From Breviolum minutum Mf 1.05b.01 (taxonomy: Eukaryota; Sar; Dinophyceae; Suessiales; Symbiodiniaceae): a stretch of DNA of 64,000 bases. The notes under the pieces were generated by a model. That model did no database searches and was not told the origin of the DNA. It saw only the letters and a list, made by a program, of their open reading frames with translations. How positions within the stretch are numbered: position 1 is the stretch's first letter; the number at the start of each line of letters is the position of its first letter. A program made the position numbers and the translations under genes. The DNA is taken from contig DF240454.1 in the NCBI GenBank assembly GCA_000507305.1, positions 147,717-211,716 on the forward strand, read 5' to 3'. Below are positions 28,567-41,984 of this stretch, one piece after another.

Positions 28567-30723
28567 GCCCTCCATCTCCACGCCGGAGTGACGGAGTTGG
28601 GAAATTTGTTTCCCCACCCGGCTGTTTTTGTAGCGTTTGAAGGCGGGGCTTTCCAGCGGTGAAAAAAATGGTTCCGCGCAGAAAGTGAGCGAAATTTGAT
28701 ACAAAGTAATTGAATGTAATTGAAAAGTGCACCCTAAGAGACCCTGATGTTGACCAAGACCACTTGGGGGTGCAAGATCTGCAGCTACGCCGTTCAGATC
28801 ATCAAAAAGTTGGAAAAGCTTTCATAATATTCCCTCGAGCCGAATGTTTGCTCACGCCAATGTTGCATGGTTCGGGTTGGTCATAGAACGACTCCTGTGA
28901 ACCGTCGCTAATTTGGGGAATGGTCATCCACAACTAAAGCTTTCGAATGATGGGTATATGAAGCCCTAGTGGGTTTACGAATGTTTGTGACCCGCTGTGG
29001 GATGCGGGCTTTTATATCATTTTGCAACCTAGCCATACTCTCCCTCTAACAATCCCAACAACGGACCGCTTTTCCCTTCACCCAACACCTTTTCTCTGAT
29101 TGATGTGTTTGCATATAGTGAGGACAAGAAGATAAACCAAACGTCAAAGCAATGATTGATAGATAAATGACCAAACACGAAGAGTGCGTTGCAATACTGT
29201 ACATGATCATAAATGAGCTCATGGACGGTAAATAACCCTAGATTGAACAAACACCAGGCCGTTCAGTGGGTTTTGTCGCCATTTCACCGCTCATTTGTGA
29301 AACTCGCCTGGGACCCATCCTGCGAACTTCTGTAGAGATCATGTCTACTCTTAATCATCAGAAATCCAGTTCTCCATATCAACTGCTTATAGTCGGATTT
29401 CGGAGCTATCAACGGTATCATTGCTCTCATTGTACTCGTAGCAAACGAACAATTGATAAAGGATGTAGATGTACCTCGCCTGTGATGCAGACAAATGGAA
29501 ATCTGCTTGTTTTCAATTCAGGGTGTCAATATTCATCTTCACTATCCACTCAGAGATCATCCAACGTACATTATCATATTACCTTTTAAATTTTAAAGTC
29601 ATGTATACATACACCCTTTGGTCAACAAAGCGGCAATGGAAGTGCTTCCATTTGAAAAAAACATATAACATTTGTTTTAGAAGCTGAGGTTTGAACAACC
29701 TTCTTATATTGGGCAATGTTCTTCTTTTCGTTTTCTCCATTCTTGTTCGGAGTCCTGTCAAAGCCATGAAGATGTCATAGCAGATGATGGGTCCAACCAG
29801 CGACAGTACCAGCAACCAGCGACGTCATCCGGGATCGTGATGAGAAACAGTGTGAATCTGGACAATATCAGAAGAGTAGAATAAATCACCAGGAATCTCA
29901 TATTGTTGCACCACTTGTTTGCATGCTGGATACTTGCTTATGCTACAGATTGCCGCGTGTGTGTGTGACTGGTTTAGAAGGTACCAAGGGAGTGAGAGAG
30001 CTTCTTCGTGAAATCGAATAATCAATCTCCTCTGAAACCCGTTGGTTTATATCTTGTGGGAGCTATATAATCCAGATATGAAGCTTTCACAGATCATTCA
30101 ACAATTTTCTTTGAAATGAAACCTGGCTCAGTCTGCTTTGTGTAAGTGAGCTTTTTGTTAAACAAGCAGCTTCGCAAAATGAGCACTTCTAACCGGCATC
30201 AATAAATTACCCGTTTCGGGGGATCAAACAATGCTAATGTATAGTATATTTGAGGGATTTCCTGTTGATAGAGCAGTGTTTGGGTGGGTAAAATACTGAC
30301 CCCTGTTGAAGTCAGTTTCAAACTGATTGAATTGACTTGCTTCCTGGCTTTGACAAATCTCAGGTAGGAATCAGTGAGATCGAATTTCACACCCTACACG
30401 ACGCATGTAGTGTTGCTGAATGCGCACGGATTGTAAATGTCTAGAAGATACTATGCATTATGTAATATGTACGTGTACGTATAGCATCGTACAGCAATCC
30501 TGCCATACATAGAATGTCTGAAAAGTTTAGTTCTATGAAATTCTATTAGATATCATTGGGGATGTTTCAATTTCATATGTTAGATAAGTACTGATACTGA
30601 AACATGGATGCAGTATTTCTTTGGGATACTTCTCTTTGCTTGCATGTTTTCGTGTTATTTTTGTTAGACCTGATTCCGAGTTGAAGGTCCATGATTTAAC
30701 ATCAAACATTCAATGGTGACGTC
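28567..30723. other. Intergenic stretch of about 2.2 kb
   Basis: No supported exon. A 107-codon open frame at 29266 and its neighbours are within chance. The region probably separates the region 2 gene from the gene that starts at 30724. Confidence 0.4.
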
Positions 30724-30826
30724 ATGGTGACGACTCCTCTCAGGAGCTGTTCATTTTTAACAGTCATGTTCATGTGCCTCTACGGAGTCGTGACGCCGAA
30801 TTCAACGTTTGGAGTCTCCAGTCGAG
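30724..30826 (+). CDS. First exon with signal/presequence-like N-terminus, region 3
   Basis: The ATG at 30724 opens MVTTPLRSCSFLTVMFMCLY and continues GVVTPNSTFGVSSR, with one base before gtcgac. A short basic start, a hydrophobic core and then a Ser/Thr-rich polar stretch is what a secretory or bipartite plastid-targeting presequence looks like. The exon exits in phase 1, matching the exon at 31122. A competing frame from an internal AG (ELFIFNSHVHVPLRSRDAEF) shares the same donor; I prefer the ATG frame because only it fits the next exon. Confidence 0.5.
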
Positions 30827-31121
30827 GTCGACGAATATCGCAACAATTTGAATCTAATGTTCACTGGCGTCAACTGGCCTTTTTTTTGTATGTTAAAATG
30901 TTCTCCAAAGGCGTCCACTCACAAGTGAGGTGTTTTTTTCGTTCATCCCTCTCGAGAGGCGGACTGTCCAAGAAATCTTGGTCAAAAGTCCATACCATCC
31001 GAGATGGGTTGATGCACATGACTGAACAAACCTTTGTTGTTTCTTTGGAGTTTTATGGGGTCTTTGTTTCTTGAACTTTTCCTTTCGGGCACCACATGGG
31101 AAGACAACCAATACGATTCAG

Positions 31122-31267
31122 GTGCAGCAGGATGCAGCAGAAACCTCATCGAAAACAAGGTCTTCAAAACATCGATGCATTTCACCCCACCGACTGCGTC
31201 GATTTCCGTGGGCATCCAGCGACGGCCCGGAAACCGGGAGTCCCTTGATGTTCCCACAGACATCGCG
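31122..31267 (+). CDS. Second exon, region 3, product unknown
   Basis: The acceptor is atacgattcag. Its first two bases complete Gly with the previous exon. It reads AAGCSRNLIENKVFKTSMHF and ends ESLDVPTDIA before gttagg, phase 0. About two thirds of third positions are G or C. It is basic and Ser/Thr/Pro-rich (PPTASISVGIQRRPGNR), in keeping with a continued transit peptide or a disordered N-terminus. Confidence 0.5.
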
Positions 31268-32933
31268 GTTAGGTGTAAACGTAGAGCAGATTTTCAGACT
31301 GCCAAAAAAGGTGCCAAAAAGCCAGCATTCAACATCTCTGAGAGGTTTGGGGACGATTCATGGCAATGCGATGCATGTTGTTTTTTGTTTCGAATTTGGA
31401 TGGTGTTAAATGATGTTAAATGCAACTCACTAAGCAAAAAGCCAGCCTGGATTCTTAGCGCAGAGTTTATGTATAGGTGCAAAGGCACACAATATTGATT
31501 GAATGGGATGTGGGGGAGAGAGGTAGCGGTTCGTTTGCGAAGATGATTGTTGATGAACTCTCTTCTGCAGACTTACAATAGTCTCAGCATGCTGATCAGG
31601 CAAGAACATGCGACATGCCCGTCAGAAGAAAAAGCATGTAATTCCTTATGATTTAACATGAAATAAATATAGTAAAAGTTACATTTTAGACAAGTTGTAA
31701 AACATTATCTCCAAAGGTTGTTTAAGCTGAAAAGGCAAACTCACATCCACTCTATTTACTTTAAACATATCCAAAAGAGATGTCCATCTTCTGGGACGTC
31801 GACAAAAGTCATACCCAGTAGTTCAATTTTGTGATTCTCGGTTTCTCACTAGCTCACCAACTTGGATGATTGGGAAGAAAAAACATGGGTATTTACCGCC
31901 TGTATTGGGAAGAAACACCTACACTAGTTGACATCTATGCATATGGTAAGGCAAATAATATGATATTGAACCATATCAATTGGTGCAGGATGTCTTCTAT
32001 CAACCGCATTAAATGCATTAATTCCTTTTTGTAAAACACCAGTATACTTACCAAGCTGTTCTTCGTGCAAAGGATTTCGGAACCACCCACCTCACAAAGT
32101 AGAGGGTTCTTTAGTCCTGCGCAAATTTTGGCGCGAAGATATCTTAGTTTCTTGAGTGTAGTTGTAGTGTCACCCTCTAGCTTTCTTTCAACACGTGTGC
32201 GTTGAGACACTCCGGAGTCCAGGGTTCACTAGTGGAAAGGCACAAGATTGATTCGTCTACTATATAGTCTATAAGTATGTACATGAGTATCTAATGAATA
32301 CCCATGACAATATCCAACAACAACTCCGGAAAACTACAACACACATGGAAGCTTAACAATGTTTGGAAAAAAACATGTGATCTATAAACAAAAAAACGTT
32401 TTTGGAAGTGCCATTTGTTAATTTCCTTTTGGGGATGCCAGGTAGCCCTTTCATGGGTCCGAGATCAGCTCCTGTCCGACCTCAGAAAACGGCTTTGAGG
32501 GCTGTACATCAGGGAAAATGAAACCCTTCAAAAAGGCTGTGGAACTGTCCTAATATTTTTTAGTGTAAACCTAGCTTTTTTTTGAAGCAATGGTGGTCAA
32601 TTGTTCCATGCATGCAGATATCCAGGAAACAATCCAACCGATTGTACAGCTTTTGGTGTCCTAACTTTGTTAGTTTTGGGGAGTGGTAGGAAACGAAAAG
32701 CGGACAAAGTCATATTCCAAGTATCTCCTAAGCTTTGATGTTTTTTCCAGGCCCAAAAAACCATCCCTTTTCAGTTTTAGAAGTTTAATTCCAGGATGTT
32801 TGGATTGGTATATCTACTTTGAAATCTGCAAACTCATTTTGAAATGGTTTAAATATACTTGCAACTACCACCATGCACCCGGCTCTTTTGTGAAAAACCC
32901 GGCCAAGCCAGTTGTACCAAATCGCCACCCAAG

Positions 32934-32993
32934 GGCAGTCCTGGCAGCATGAAAAGTTTGATCCTGGACGATGCAGAGGCTCCTTTGGGATGT
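32934..32993 (+). CDS. Candidate exon, region 3
   Basis: The acceptor is cacccaag before GGC. Twenty codons (GSPGSMKSLILDDAEAPLGC) run to gttggg, phase 0 to 0, consistent with the previous exon. The reverse strand is open too, so strand is inferred from phase. Confidence 0.4.
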
Positions 32994-34397
32994 GTTGGGA
33001 TGCATGAAGGAAAGATCTGCCCACCGAAAACTGACATTTTTAATCTGAAAATTACTGCATTTGAAAAGGAAACTCATTTTTCTAGATCTCCATTTTTGGG
33101 TCGTATGACCTATGTTAGTTTTCAGGGGTGTAAATTGATAGTAGCTAGAATTTTGAATTCCACTATTTTCAGACGTTCGATGATTTTCATGCATCCGAGA
33201 TGGTACAGGATTTCTTCTCAGATACAGTATTTGTTTAATGCTGTTGACTGAAATCCCGGCAGCCATGCGACTACAATTCAACAGGGGTTAATCTATCGCA
33301 TGGCCCAGTGTTCAAATTGGTCCTGAAAAAGTGAAGTCTTGGGATGCACTCATTTGCCGTAGTGAGACACCATTCTTTCGTGCATGTTTTGTACTGATGG
33401 CCAAAATCCGGCGAAGCAGTTTTCAGTAGGTGACGTCCAGCGAATTGCGAGGGTTTGAAACAATTCCAACTGGGCTGATCGGATTGTGTCTGTCAACAGG
33501 ATCACACATCCTTACCCTGACAAAAGGAAAGTGGTGAGTCGAACCTTGGTTGTAACCTACCGGTGCCTATGATCAACTTGCCCTTCAAAAAAGCATGCTT
33601 TCCCAGCAATCATTATGACCATACGGGCCGGAATCACACTAAGAAAAGATGAGATCCAGCTTCAATCCACCTGGATGTGTAGGCACTCATCAATAAAGAA
33701 CGGTAGACACTAGTGATCCACATATGGGCTTTGAAAAGGCTTGGAACCTATATTCAATGGGGAGGACTTGGGGATTCAAGATTCTTACAATAGATGTACT
33801 AGTAGATTGAGTATATGAGTGATACCGGATGATACCGGAACCTTTTGCCAATTCCAAACGTCAAACATCCCCTGGACGACTACATCACGAATTGACCGTC
33901 TCCCGCTTAAAGGCTGGATTTTTTACCAGAAATTTTAGGAGCTGCAATCACGTATGGGTAAGAACGCCAAAGACCAGCAACTTATGTAGTGGCAATACTT
34001 CTCGACTCCCATCCGCCACTGTTTCGCCATCCTAAGGATTTCTGTGCCCAAGCCCAAGCCGTATAGCAAAACACATGCTTTGTCATTTGTGGCGGCGGTA
34101 GTCAACATTAAAGATGAACAAGTGAATATGCCGTGAGTCCACACTTCCAATTTGACTAGATGACATGCCAGACACTAGGAATAGACTCAATAATCTCAAT
34201 AAGTTCGCATTACATGTGAGTTTTGGTACTTGAAAATTTGATATGATTGTACTGTGTCAATTTGCCCACCATTATTTGAGCAGTGATGAGCAGTGTGAAG
34301 GTTTGCATGGATTGTTTGTTAGCATTGTACCTACTACTTGTATACCTCCAATAAGCAGGCTTTTTCCTACTACTCAGCCCCTTCTCATTCACACCAG

Positions 34398-34468
34398 AGA
34401 TGAGCGGAAGCTTACCAAGGTGGCCTCACCTACCAGGAATCCCCTGCAAAGTGCTCTTAAACATACAG
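34398..34468 (+). CDS. Candidate exon, region 3
   Basis: After ttcacaccag the frame reads DERKLTKVASPTRNPLQSAL and KHT, with one base before gtttgt. A second frame starting ATGAGCGG is possible through the same DNA. No domain is recognised. Confidence 0.35.
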
Positions 34469-35852
34469 GTTTGTATCATCAATTTATATCAATTACAATT
34501 CAATTACTGTAAATACCATGCATGAAAAACAAAAGAAATACCGAGATTTCAATGGTGTCAAAGTTGTGGATTTCAATGAACTGAGTCAGCAAGCAGGCCT
34601 TAATCCCGGCAAACACCGACCCTGTCTTTGGGTGGATCGCCATGGCACGGCCACGTGATGTAAGCAATGCCTATCGTGCTGCCGCTCGGTGGAGATTTTC
34701 CAAACCTTGTGGAAGCCTTTTGCCTTAGACTCCTACAAGAAGTTCTTTTTGTTGAGTTTATAGGATTTGTATATTGTAACCCACTTGAAATGCTTGACTT
34801 TAGATATGTTTAGCTTCAAAGGCTCAAAAGACCTCTTATTTGTTCAAAAAAATTGGTGTTGGGAAACCACTAGCAGCCAGCAATCGAACATCGACAATCA
34901 AGAGTGGTTTTATCCACTTGCTTTATCTTGCTCTGCTATGATTACCACATGAATATCAAGATGTTTTTGTGAGGCGCTTCCGTGAGCCGCTGGGAATCTC
35001 GTTTTCGCAACTGTACTCCCTGTACTTGGTTGACCACTTTCGACCATATAACTATACCCTCAACAAGCATATCAATATAAAAATGGAGCGTTAGAAGATG
35101 TATGTGCTATTGAACATCGACACGTTCCATGTCCATTTTAGTTTACCAGAGGGTTGCGTTTATTCTTTTTTACTCATTCGCTCGCTGAAACTTGCTGCAG
35201 TACCCTCTGGGATGATTTCCTTAGAACAGGAATGTGCACACCACTAATATGACACAGGGCCCCTAGTGCCTCGTCTACTGTTTCATTACTACGACAGGGG
35301 TTACATGTCAACCAGACAATGAGTCTCAATGTGTCAATTGTGAAGAGTGAACTCATCTTACTTCAATTTGACCAAATTTTCATGACTCATCCATAGTCAT
35401 CACGAATAACTCAGGTATTCAGGTCAGGTCTGAGCAATACCAACCTGGTTGCTGCCTAGGTCTACTTAGCTTCACCGTTGAAATTTTGTACCACTCTTCA
35501 TGCCTTCACCCGTGTCACCTGTCATGGCAGGATGGGAGGGTCTCTTTTTCGTTGAGGGAATGGGATATCCTGAGATATAGCTGCTTAATATAATGAATGT
35601 ATGTTGCATGTTCATGTTGCACATGTTACCTCTGAGTAGTTTGATGTATTTTGCCATACATCGACACTCATCATAAACCTGTGTCGTTTACTCATCATAA
35701 AGGAATTGTGATGTTCGTGTCCTATTTTTTTTTGAGTGCTTGTTCCAATTCAAAACGACATCCTTGGCCTTTGATAGCTGCAACTTGTTTACTGTTTGGG
35801 AGTTCAAGATGGGATTACAAGAGCAGGCCAGTTGATTTGATGGTGAAACTTT

Positions 35853-35976
35853 ACAAGATGGGCCCTCAGTTGAACATGGAGTTATAACCCCTATCGATGT
35901 CCTCAGAAATGGGGAACTGGGGTTATAACCTAAACCTACCTAAACCTACCTAAACCTAGTAGGGGCCCATCTCGTA
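35853..35976 (+). mobile_element. GGGCCC/TTATAACC inverted-repeat element, copy 1
   Basis: TACAAGATGGGCCC at the left is mirrored by GGGCCCATCTCGTA at the right (one mismatch). Inside are GAGTTATAACCCC and GGGGTTATAACC, then three TAAACCTACC decamers. Two further copies lie at 41.99 and 46.05 kb. About 120 bp, no coding capacity: a MITE-like or introner-like element. Confidence 0.8.
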
Positions 35977-37132
35977 TGGACTAAACATTGCTACAGACTA
36001 GGTCTGCCTTTGGACTCTGAGGGCCCAGGTCTTGAATCAATGCAGGTCTGTATAATTAGGTACAGGATTTCCGAACAAGGAATGCCAAGAGTGGAGGTGA
36101 AACCGTGAATAGCCTCGGAATGACATGATGTTTCCGTAGATATCTTTTTTAACTTCAATGACTTTGGCATTTCGGGCATGTTCCGAATCAGCGTTTCGAG
36201 ACTATCAAGTTGCTAGGTTGAGTACGAGCACTCTCAATGATGTCCTCATTGCATTTACCTCCTGGGTCAAAGTACATGCTACGTGCATGTAACATTCCAA
36301 GGTATGGAAATTCGGCTCACCTCATTGAAACTGAGATTTTGTTGAGCCTATATACTGTTCATCCTAGGTTGGAACATGGTTGAACGGTGTGCCAACACAA
36401 AAAGAAGTAGCAACTGCAAAAAGACATGGCTAACGAGGTGGTGGTCATGGTCAAGTGAAACATCAACCATCAAACAAGCATTGTCAAATTATAGGTCAAT
36501 TGCTAGTGAGCTCTTTCGTGGTTCAGCTACCTATCCTAAGAATTTTCGGTGAAATAACAACGTTTCGGTTTTGCTTTAAGAAATTTTGCATGGAACAAGT
36601 CAGAAACAGTAACCGTAGTGAAACCAGACACCTTAGCTCGACAAACAACAATACCGCCAAAAGAGCAAAAGGTTGAGCGAATGTGAACAATGTATCGACC
36701 CAGGATAGCAAAACTTAACCAGAAAACCTAAGGATGTGTTCCCTTCGCACCACACGAGGTAAGCATGAGATTCTAAGTTTCAGTTAACATGAACCTCATG
36801 TCAACAGCAAAACAAGATTAGTAATCTTTTTCTTCTCAGTTAAGCATGAAATTCTACGATCATGATTCATTGACAGATAATTTTTAGTGATCCCCTTAAC
36901 CTTACCTTAAGTTTACCATACATCACCTATTGCACCAGTCGGTTTACGGATGGCTGAACTGGCTTGATGTCTTGCTGTGTTTCAAGGTGGTGCCCAAATA
37001 TTACATCAATCCATGGGAAACTTGGCGATGTTTCAACTTTTTCGGGGTTCAAGGCTTTTGGTTCCAACCAAAAATTCATGTCAGAGTTAACATCCATTGA
37101 TGTTCGTTCCTGTACAAAGAAGATGTCAGGAA

Positions 37133-37133
37133 G

Positions 37134-37198
<65 letters not shown>
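37133..37198 (+). repeat. (GTT)n microsatellite, about 22 units
   Basis: An uninterrupted run of TTG/GTT triplets. It creates a spurious poly-Cys open frame on the plus strand. Confidence 0.98.
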
Positions 37199-37199
<1 letters not shown>

Positions 37200-38214
37200 T
37201 GTTGAATTTAAGGATCATAAACCACTACACACCTCAAGCTAAAAGGTACTGTGTCAGATTTTGTCCTGCTTTTTAGGGGGTAGGTGGTTTGGGCCATGAT
37301 TTTTTTTGTGGACCAAAAATCAGCTTCTCGTAATCAGCAACGTTGCTGACTGATCAGCATCAGGAGAAAGATCCTTGGGCATGGCAACACCATAAATTTC
37401 GTCGCAGTCGTGAACGAAAGCGTGGTCAATTTGGTGCATGGCACCTAAGCGAAATTGTGCTGTTCCGTTTTTGCCATGTTGGGTTTGGGGAACAGGAGTA
37501 CCAAATGGGAAAGCACATGTGAATGGTCAATTTTGACACAGACACATGTATGAAAAAAATGTTCATATGTTTGAAGACGTTGTGAGACATGAGTTTTTTC
37601 ATGTGTGTGGTGAAGGATGATTTGGACTTGGAGGGAGGAATCTCCAGGCTGAACCTTTGGCTGATACATGCAAAATCAAATATATTATAGACGGTGAAAC
37701 AATTTCCTTGGACTTATGATGTTTGTATGACATCATGAGTTCCTTGTAGTTTTTTCCATGATGTTTGTATACAAAAATCGAAGGCTTTCGTTTTGGAATC
37801 ATGTTGTTATTGGGGGTGCTACCAACATCTCCAACTAAAGAACAACTTTAACACTAAAAAACAACTCATCCTGTGTGCGGTTTCCTTTTTGAGGGCTGGA
37901 AGAGGACAGGTTTGCGGAAGTCAACAAGTTGAAACAAAATCCATCGAACGACACGGCAACAAAAGGGGTTTCCAGCGCCCGACATTCGAAACGTCCTTCA
38001 GGGGTGGGAAGTTGTCATGAGTGGCACCTTTTTGATTCTGACCCGACTTTGTGATTACTCGATTTCACTGTATTTCCCTTGTCTTTGGATATTTGTTTTT
38101 TGAGGAAATTTCTAAAACATGTGTACCTTAAAAGAATCCTGTTGAAAAAAATCAAAAGTGTTACAAAAACAAAATGGTCCCCACAAAAAATCTTCTCTTC
38201 AAGCTGCCCTTCAG

Positions 38215-38441
38215 GTTCTACGTGCAGGGCGCTGCTTCCGGCCTCTCCGCCGGCAGCGCGGCCGGCGGACGCAGCGCTGTACCGGCTGGGAGCATACCGA
38301 CTGAGTGGCCAGAGCCCGGATTGCTCGGCATTCGAGCCTTGGTGGATGTGGCACAAAAGGCACAAGTGGAACGCTTGGAGGACCGGGTGGAAACACCACG
38401 TGGTCTGTGGATTGCTTGCGGGCGAATGGGAAGAGATGGAG
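38215..38441 (+). CDS. GC-rich candidate exon, region 3
   Basis: The acceptor is gcccttcag before GTTC. The frame reads FYVQGAASGLSAGSAAGGRS and then IRALVDVAQKAQVERLEDRV and GLWIACGRMGRDGEY before a GT near 38442. It is by far the most GC-rich stretch of the window, with G or C in most third positions. An Ala/Gly/Ser-rich segment precedes an amphipathic helix. A second open frame is Trp-rich (HKRHKWNAWRTGWK) and superficially resembles an acyl-CoA-binding domain; I judge it to be a shadow. The end is approximate. Confidence 0.5.
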
Positions 38442-39328
38442 AGTATAGAGTGGTTCTTGATATCTTTTTGTTTTTGTGTTTTCCCAGAAAGAGGATTTTT
38501 GAAAAGTAGCATACAGTATATTTGCTCAATGAGACCGACCTCTGCGTGGTGGTTTCGATTTTAGTTATTATTGTGATTTTTGCCTCATAATTTGGGAATG
38601 GTCCACTTTGACTAAGATTTTTCAAGCTGGGTTCAAACTACCAACTAGAACGCGAGGGATTTGAGTCTGGAATTGATCTTGTTACCCAAGTCGAGTCATT
38701 TTGCTTTGCTAAACTACCACCCAACGACGACTATTGAGGTCGGCAATGAATCAACCGGCTGTAGCTACTGCACTTGGTAAATAGTTTCTGTAGAAATTCA
38801 CAGGTGTCTATGTTTAAATTCCAAAGTAGCCACTACCAACTATTTGAATATATTTGAATGTGCCAAGACATTCCAGAGTGTTCAATAAAAAATTGTAAAG
38901 CATTCACACGGGAATCCTAGATCAGCCCAATGAGAGTTGAAAAGAAATGGTCATGAATGGGACTTTACCTCCCATATTGCGATGCAAGCCTGTGAAGCAA
39001 GAATGGGATGGCTCTAAAGGCATGGTATCAAGAGGTGTTACTCTAAGTCCCATACTCAGAGCACTCTGATAAATGATGAGAGGGTACAAAGGGCGATTGT
39101 CTTGGTATTGTTTGTTCTTCCTTTGGGGTTTATCCATGATGATATTTTTAGCACCTTATACCTCAAGCTGAGGGTTCAGAACGTGTCCAACAACCTCAAG
39201 TGCGAGGAATATTATCCATATATTAGGAATATATGGAATAGAATCATTGTTTTTTTGGTGGTTTTGCCGTATGACATGTGTGTAATGTGATGACAGCAAG
39301 TCTGTGACTATTCATAATCAACCGTCAG

Positions 39329-39390
39329 CATCATTTGAACTTGCTCACCGTTTGTCCAGCACCATGCAGGACTTCCATTTCTGGGAGCAG
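39329..39390 (+). CDS. Helical-repeat (HPR/RAP-type) protein exon
   Basis: The acceptor is caaccgtcag. It reads SFELAHRLSSTMQDFHFWEQ before gtggga, phase 0. Joined to the next exon it gives DFHFWEQVAERTVKLRDVMD, which looks like one helix pair of the heptatricopeptide/RAP-type repeats used by apicomplexans and dinoflagellates to bind organellar RNA. This is a resemblance of pattern, not a measured match. Confidence 0.45.
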
Positions 39391-39696
39391 GTGGGAAAGG
39401 GTAGACCGCACAACGTGTGCAGATATGTGCGGAAGTTCCGACATTTCAGAACTTCAAGCAGGTCTAAAATTCAAATACTGTTTTGGTAGACGAGCTCTCT
39501 AAATGTTAGGACTCTTCTTTGCAGATGATTTGGCTTACACAGGTGAGCATGTTTCCTTTGCTGCAGGGGTCAAACAATGACAAGGTTTTCGCAAGAGTTT
39601 CACATGTTCATCATTGGGGCCATTTCTATGCAACCAGATCTTTGGTGGTTTGTGAACCTCACTGTATCTCTGATAAAGAAAGCGGAAACCTGCCAG

Positions 39697-39735
39697 GTGG
39701 CGGAGAGAACTGTGAAGCTGCGCGACGTTATGGAT
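39697..39735 (+). CDS. Helical-repeat protein micro-exon (39 nt)
   Basis: The acceptor is acctgccag before GTG. Thirteen codons (VAERTVKLRDVMD) run to gtaggt, phase 0 to 0. It continues the helix of the exon at 39329. Confidence 0.45.
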
Positions 39736-41984
39736 GTAGGTCTCTTTGTGTTGACGTGTTTGGGATGAGGGAAAAGCGGGGAGTTGTGGATCCCTAATTT
39801 CAAGGCATCACCATGTTGTTTTCATTTGCTTATACATCGATGTATATCTTAAACATATCTTAAACATATTATGCCATGCGAAACTATGCCGGAACAGATA
39901 GTATAGAAAATTTGCTGTTTGCTCGAACCAGTTTCCTCTTGGAGATACTATGAGATACTTGAACTCCATGATTTTTGCGCTACTCCACTATGTTGAATGT
40001 ATGTTTTTAATATCCATACAGAACACGCACTTCAGTTCAATTACCATCCTTTGCACTGAGAGTCCCATGTCTTAAACACCACATTTGTTGCACTTAAAGT
40101 TGTAAAAAATTGGGGGGAAGCCTTCCAGGATGGTTCAAAAAGAACGGAGCATCATATACATCACCTCCCGGGATGAAATGCAGATATATACACCCGAGAA
40201 ATTTCACCACTGGACTTTTCAGCTTGAAGTTGGCTCAACATGTCAGAATCCTCGAGATGGAACAAACAAACAAAATTCTGTGGTTCCAAAACTGGTATCC
40301 GAATTTGAGCCAAAAACGATCACATATGTTGGTAAAGGTGTATTTGATATATCTAAAAGCGTGTGTTGGAACATAGCATATATATCATTGGTCATGCGTC
40401 AGATTTACAATATCAGCGCCAATTTTGGCACAAAAAGTGAGGTGACTTAGCGGTGATTCTAGATGCCCTACTCACAGCCAACCATCGGCATCTTTCATTT
40501 CAAGATGGGACGATGGCAGCTGGAAATTTGTGAGGAGGTGATGTTCATGCAAATTTCTATGTCTCACTTACACCCGGAATATAGCAATAATTCAACATGA
40601 AGCTTTTGAAGATGTATTTTTATGCATTTCTTGAAAAAGCGAAATTCATGGAAATTCCATTGCTACAACATGCTACATTGATGGTTTACTAGATGGTAAC
40701 TCTAAGAGATCTAAGAGGGACGTTTTGTTTGAGGTGAGATTTTTTCTGTCATGTTTTCGAGGCCTAAGTCGGAGTTCGCGCTGTTGTTATTGTTGTATTG
40801 TTTCGTTGTTTTTTGTTTGGGGGGAAGGGGGCAGACAAGAAGTTTTGATTGATAGGCTAACTTAGGGTTTCGAAGACCTCAAGAATTGTTGGCTTTGGAG
40901 GATGTTGATACTTCCATGCGCGAACTGAGTGGTAACTGGTAGCTCATGATTTGCCACGGTTTAGGCAAGAGATGAGACGGATACACATGTGTTTTTCCTT
41001 AGGTCGATCAGAAGCCAGGAACCAACTGATGCCTGGTAGTAGTTGGAAGTGCACCATGTAGAGGACTTGGGGTATCTGAAATCCCATGATGAATCATGAT
41101 AGGGAGTAATTTTGGAACCATCAGCAGGTTTCCAACATATCAGGATGGCTTGCTGAGACTTTCCTTTTCTTCGAATCAACCCATGGCGGGGCTTAGATTT
41201 TGGTTGGGGCTGCACAGTCAGTAGATCCCATTCATTCCTAATATTAATATAGAGATTCAGATCGTAAGGGACGTGTGTTGGACTGACAGTACATCGCCTC
41301 ATCAGTGCATCTTGGAAGTTTTGCTTGCCGGACGTTGTCAGTTGCTAACTTGTTGGACTTGGACGTGCCACGTCCAGCATTTGTAAGTATAGTTTGGAGC
41401 ACCTGTTTTGTCTGTTTGTCTCCAGTGTGTGGATGTATAAAAATTGTGCGTGTGTGTTTATGGTCAGGCTAATCCACCATCAAATTTTCCATGTTTGCAA
41501 TAATATGAGGCCTTTCTTTCTGGCACACTGTTGATGCAAGGAATCCAGCTAACCACCTGCGAGGTATAAAACCATTTGAATAGTGGGATATTTACCGTAT
41601 CAACTGGTGCAGGATTTTTTCCATCAAAACAATACCACCTTCAGAAGATCACTGAAAAACATGTACTGTATCAGCTGACTCATCAGGCACACACATTTGA
41701 TGAAGACCCTGTCAAGAGATGCTTGGTCAATGTCAGGGATTTGAGTTGTGTCAGGTCATAGGAAATCAAAAGAATGATTTTATATTATAGTCGTTGTATG
41801 ATTAGTGATGATTAAGCCCATTTTGATTTTCTTTGTTTTGACTTGAAGAAGCCTGGTGATGAGAAACGATGTTTTTTGAATATGTAGATTTTGAATATCG
41901 TACATTCCATTGTCCGAGCTGCTCGCGCAATGCATCACTAGTTGGCTAGTTGGCTCGCAACTGTGGCAGTTGTGATCATCAGTT

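Larger units (their letters stand above)
34469..38214. other. Long stretch without supported exons
   Basis: It holds the GGGCCC element at 35.86 kb and the (GTT)n array at 37.13 kb. Open frames up to 92 codons are present but lack splice or motif support. It is probably intron sequence. Confidence 0.4.

Noticed and set aside
35930..35960. Telomere-like TAAACC repeats
   Set aside because: Only three decamers (TAAACCTACC), located inside the GGGCCC element; not a telomeric array.
36964..37242. Open frame with a poly-cysteine run
   Set aside because: A direct translation of the (GTT)n microsatellite.
38079..38564. Acyl-CoA-binding-protein-like frame (HKRHKWNAWRTGWK)
   Set aside because: The Trp richness comes from TGG words created by GTG-rich codons in the other frame. 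The spacing and remaining ACBP residues do not fit.
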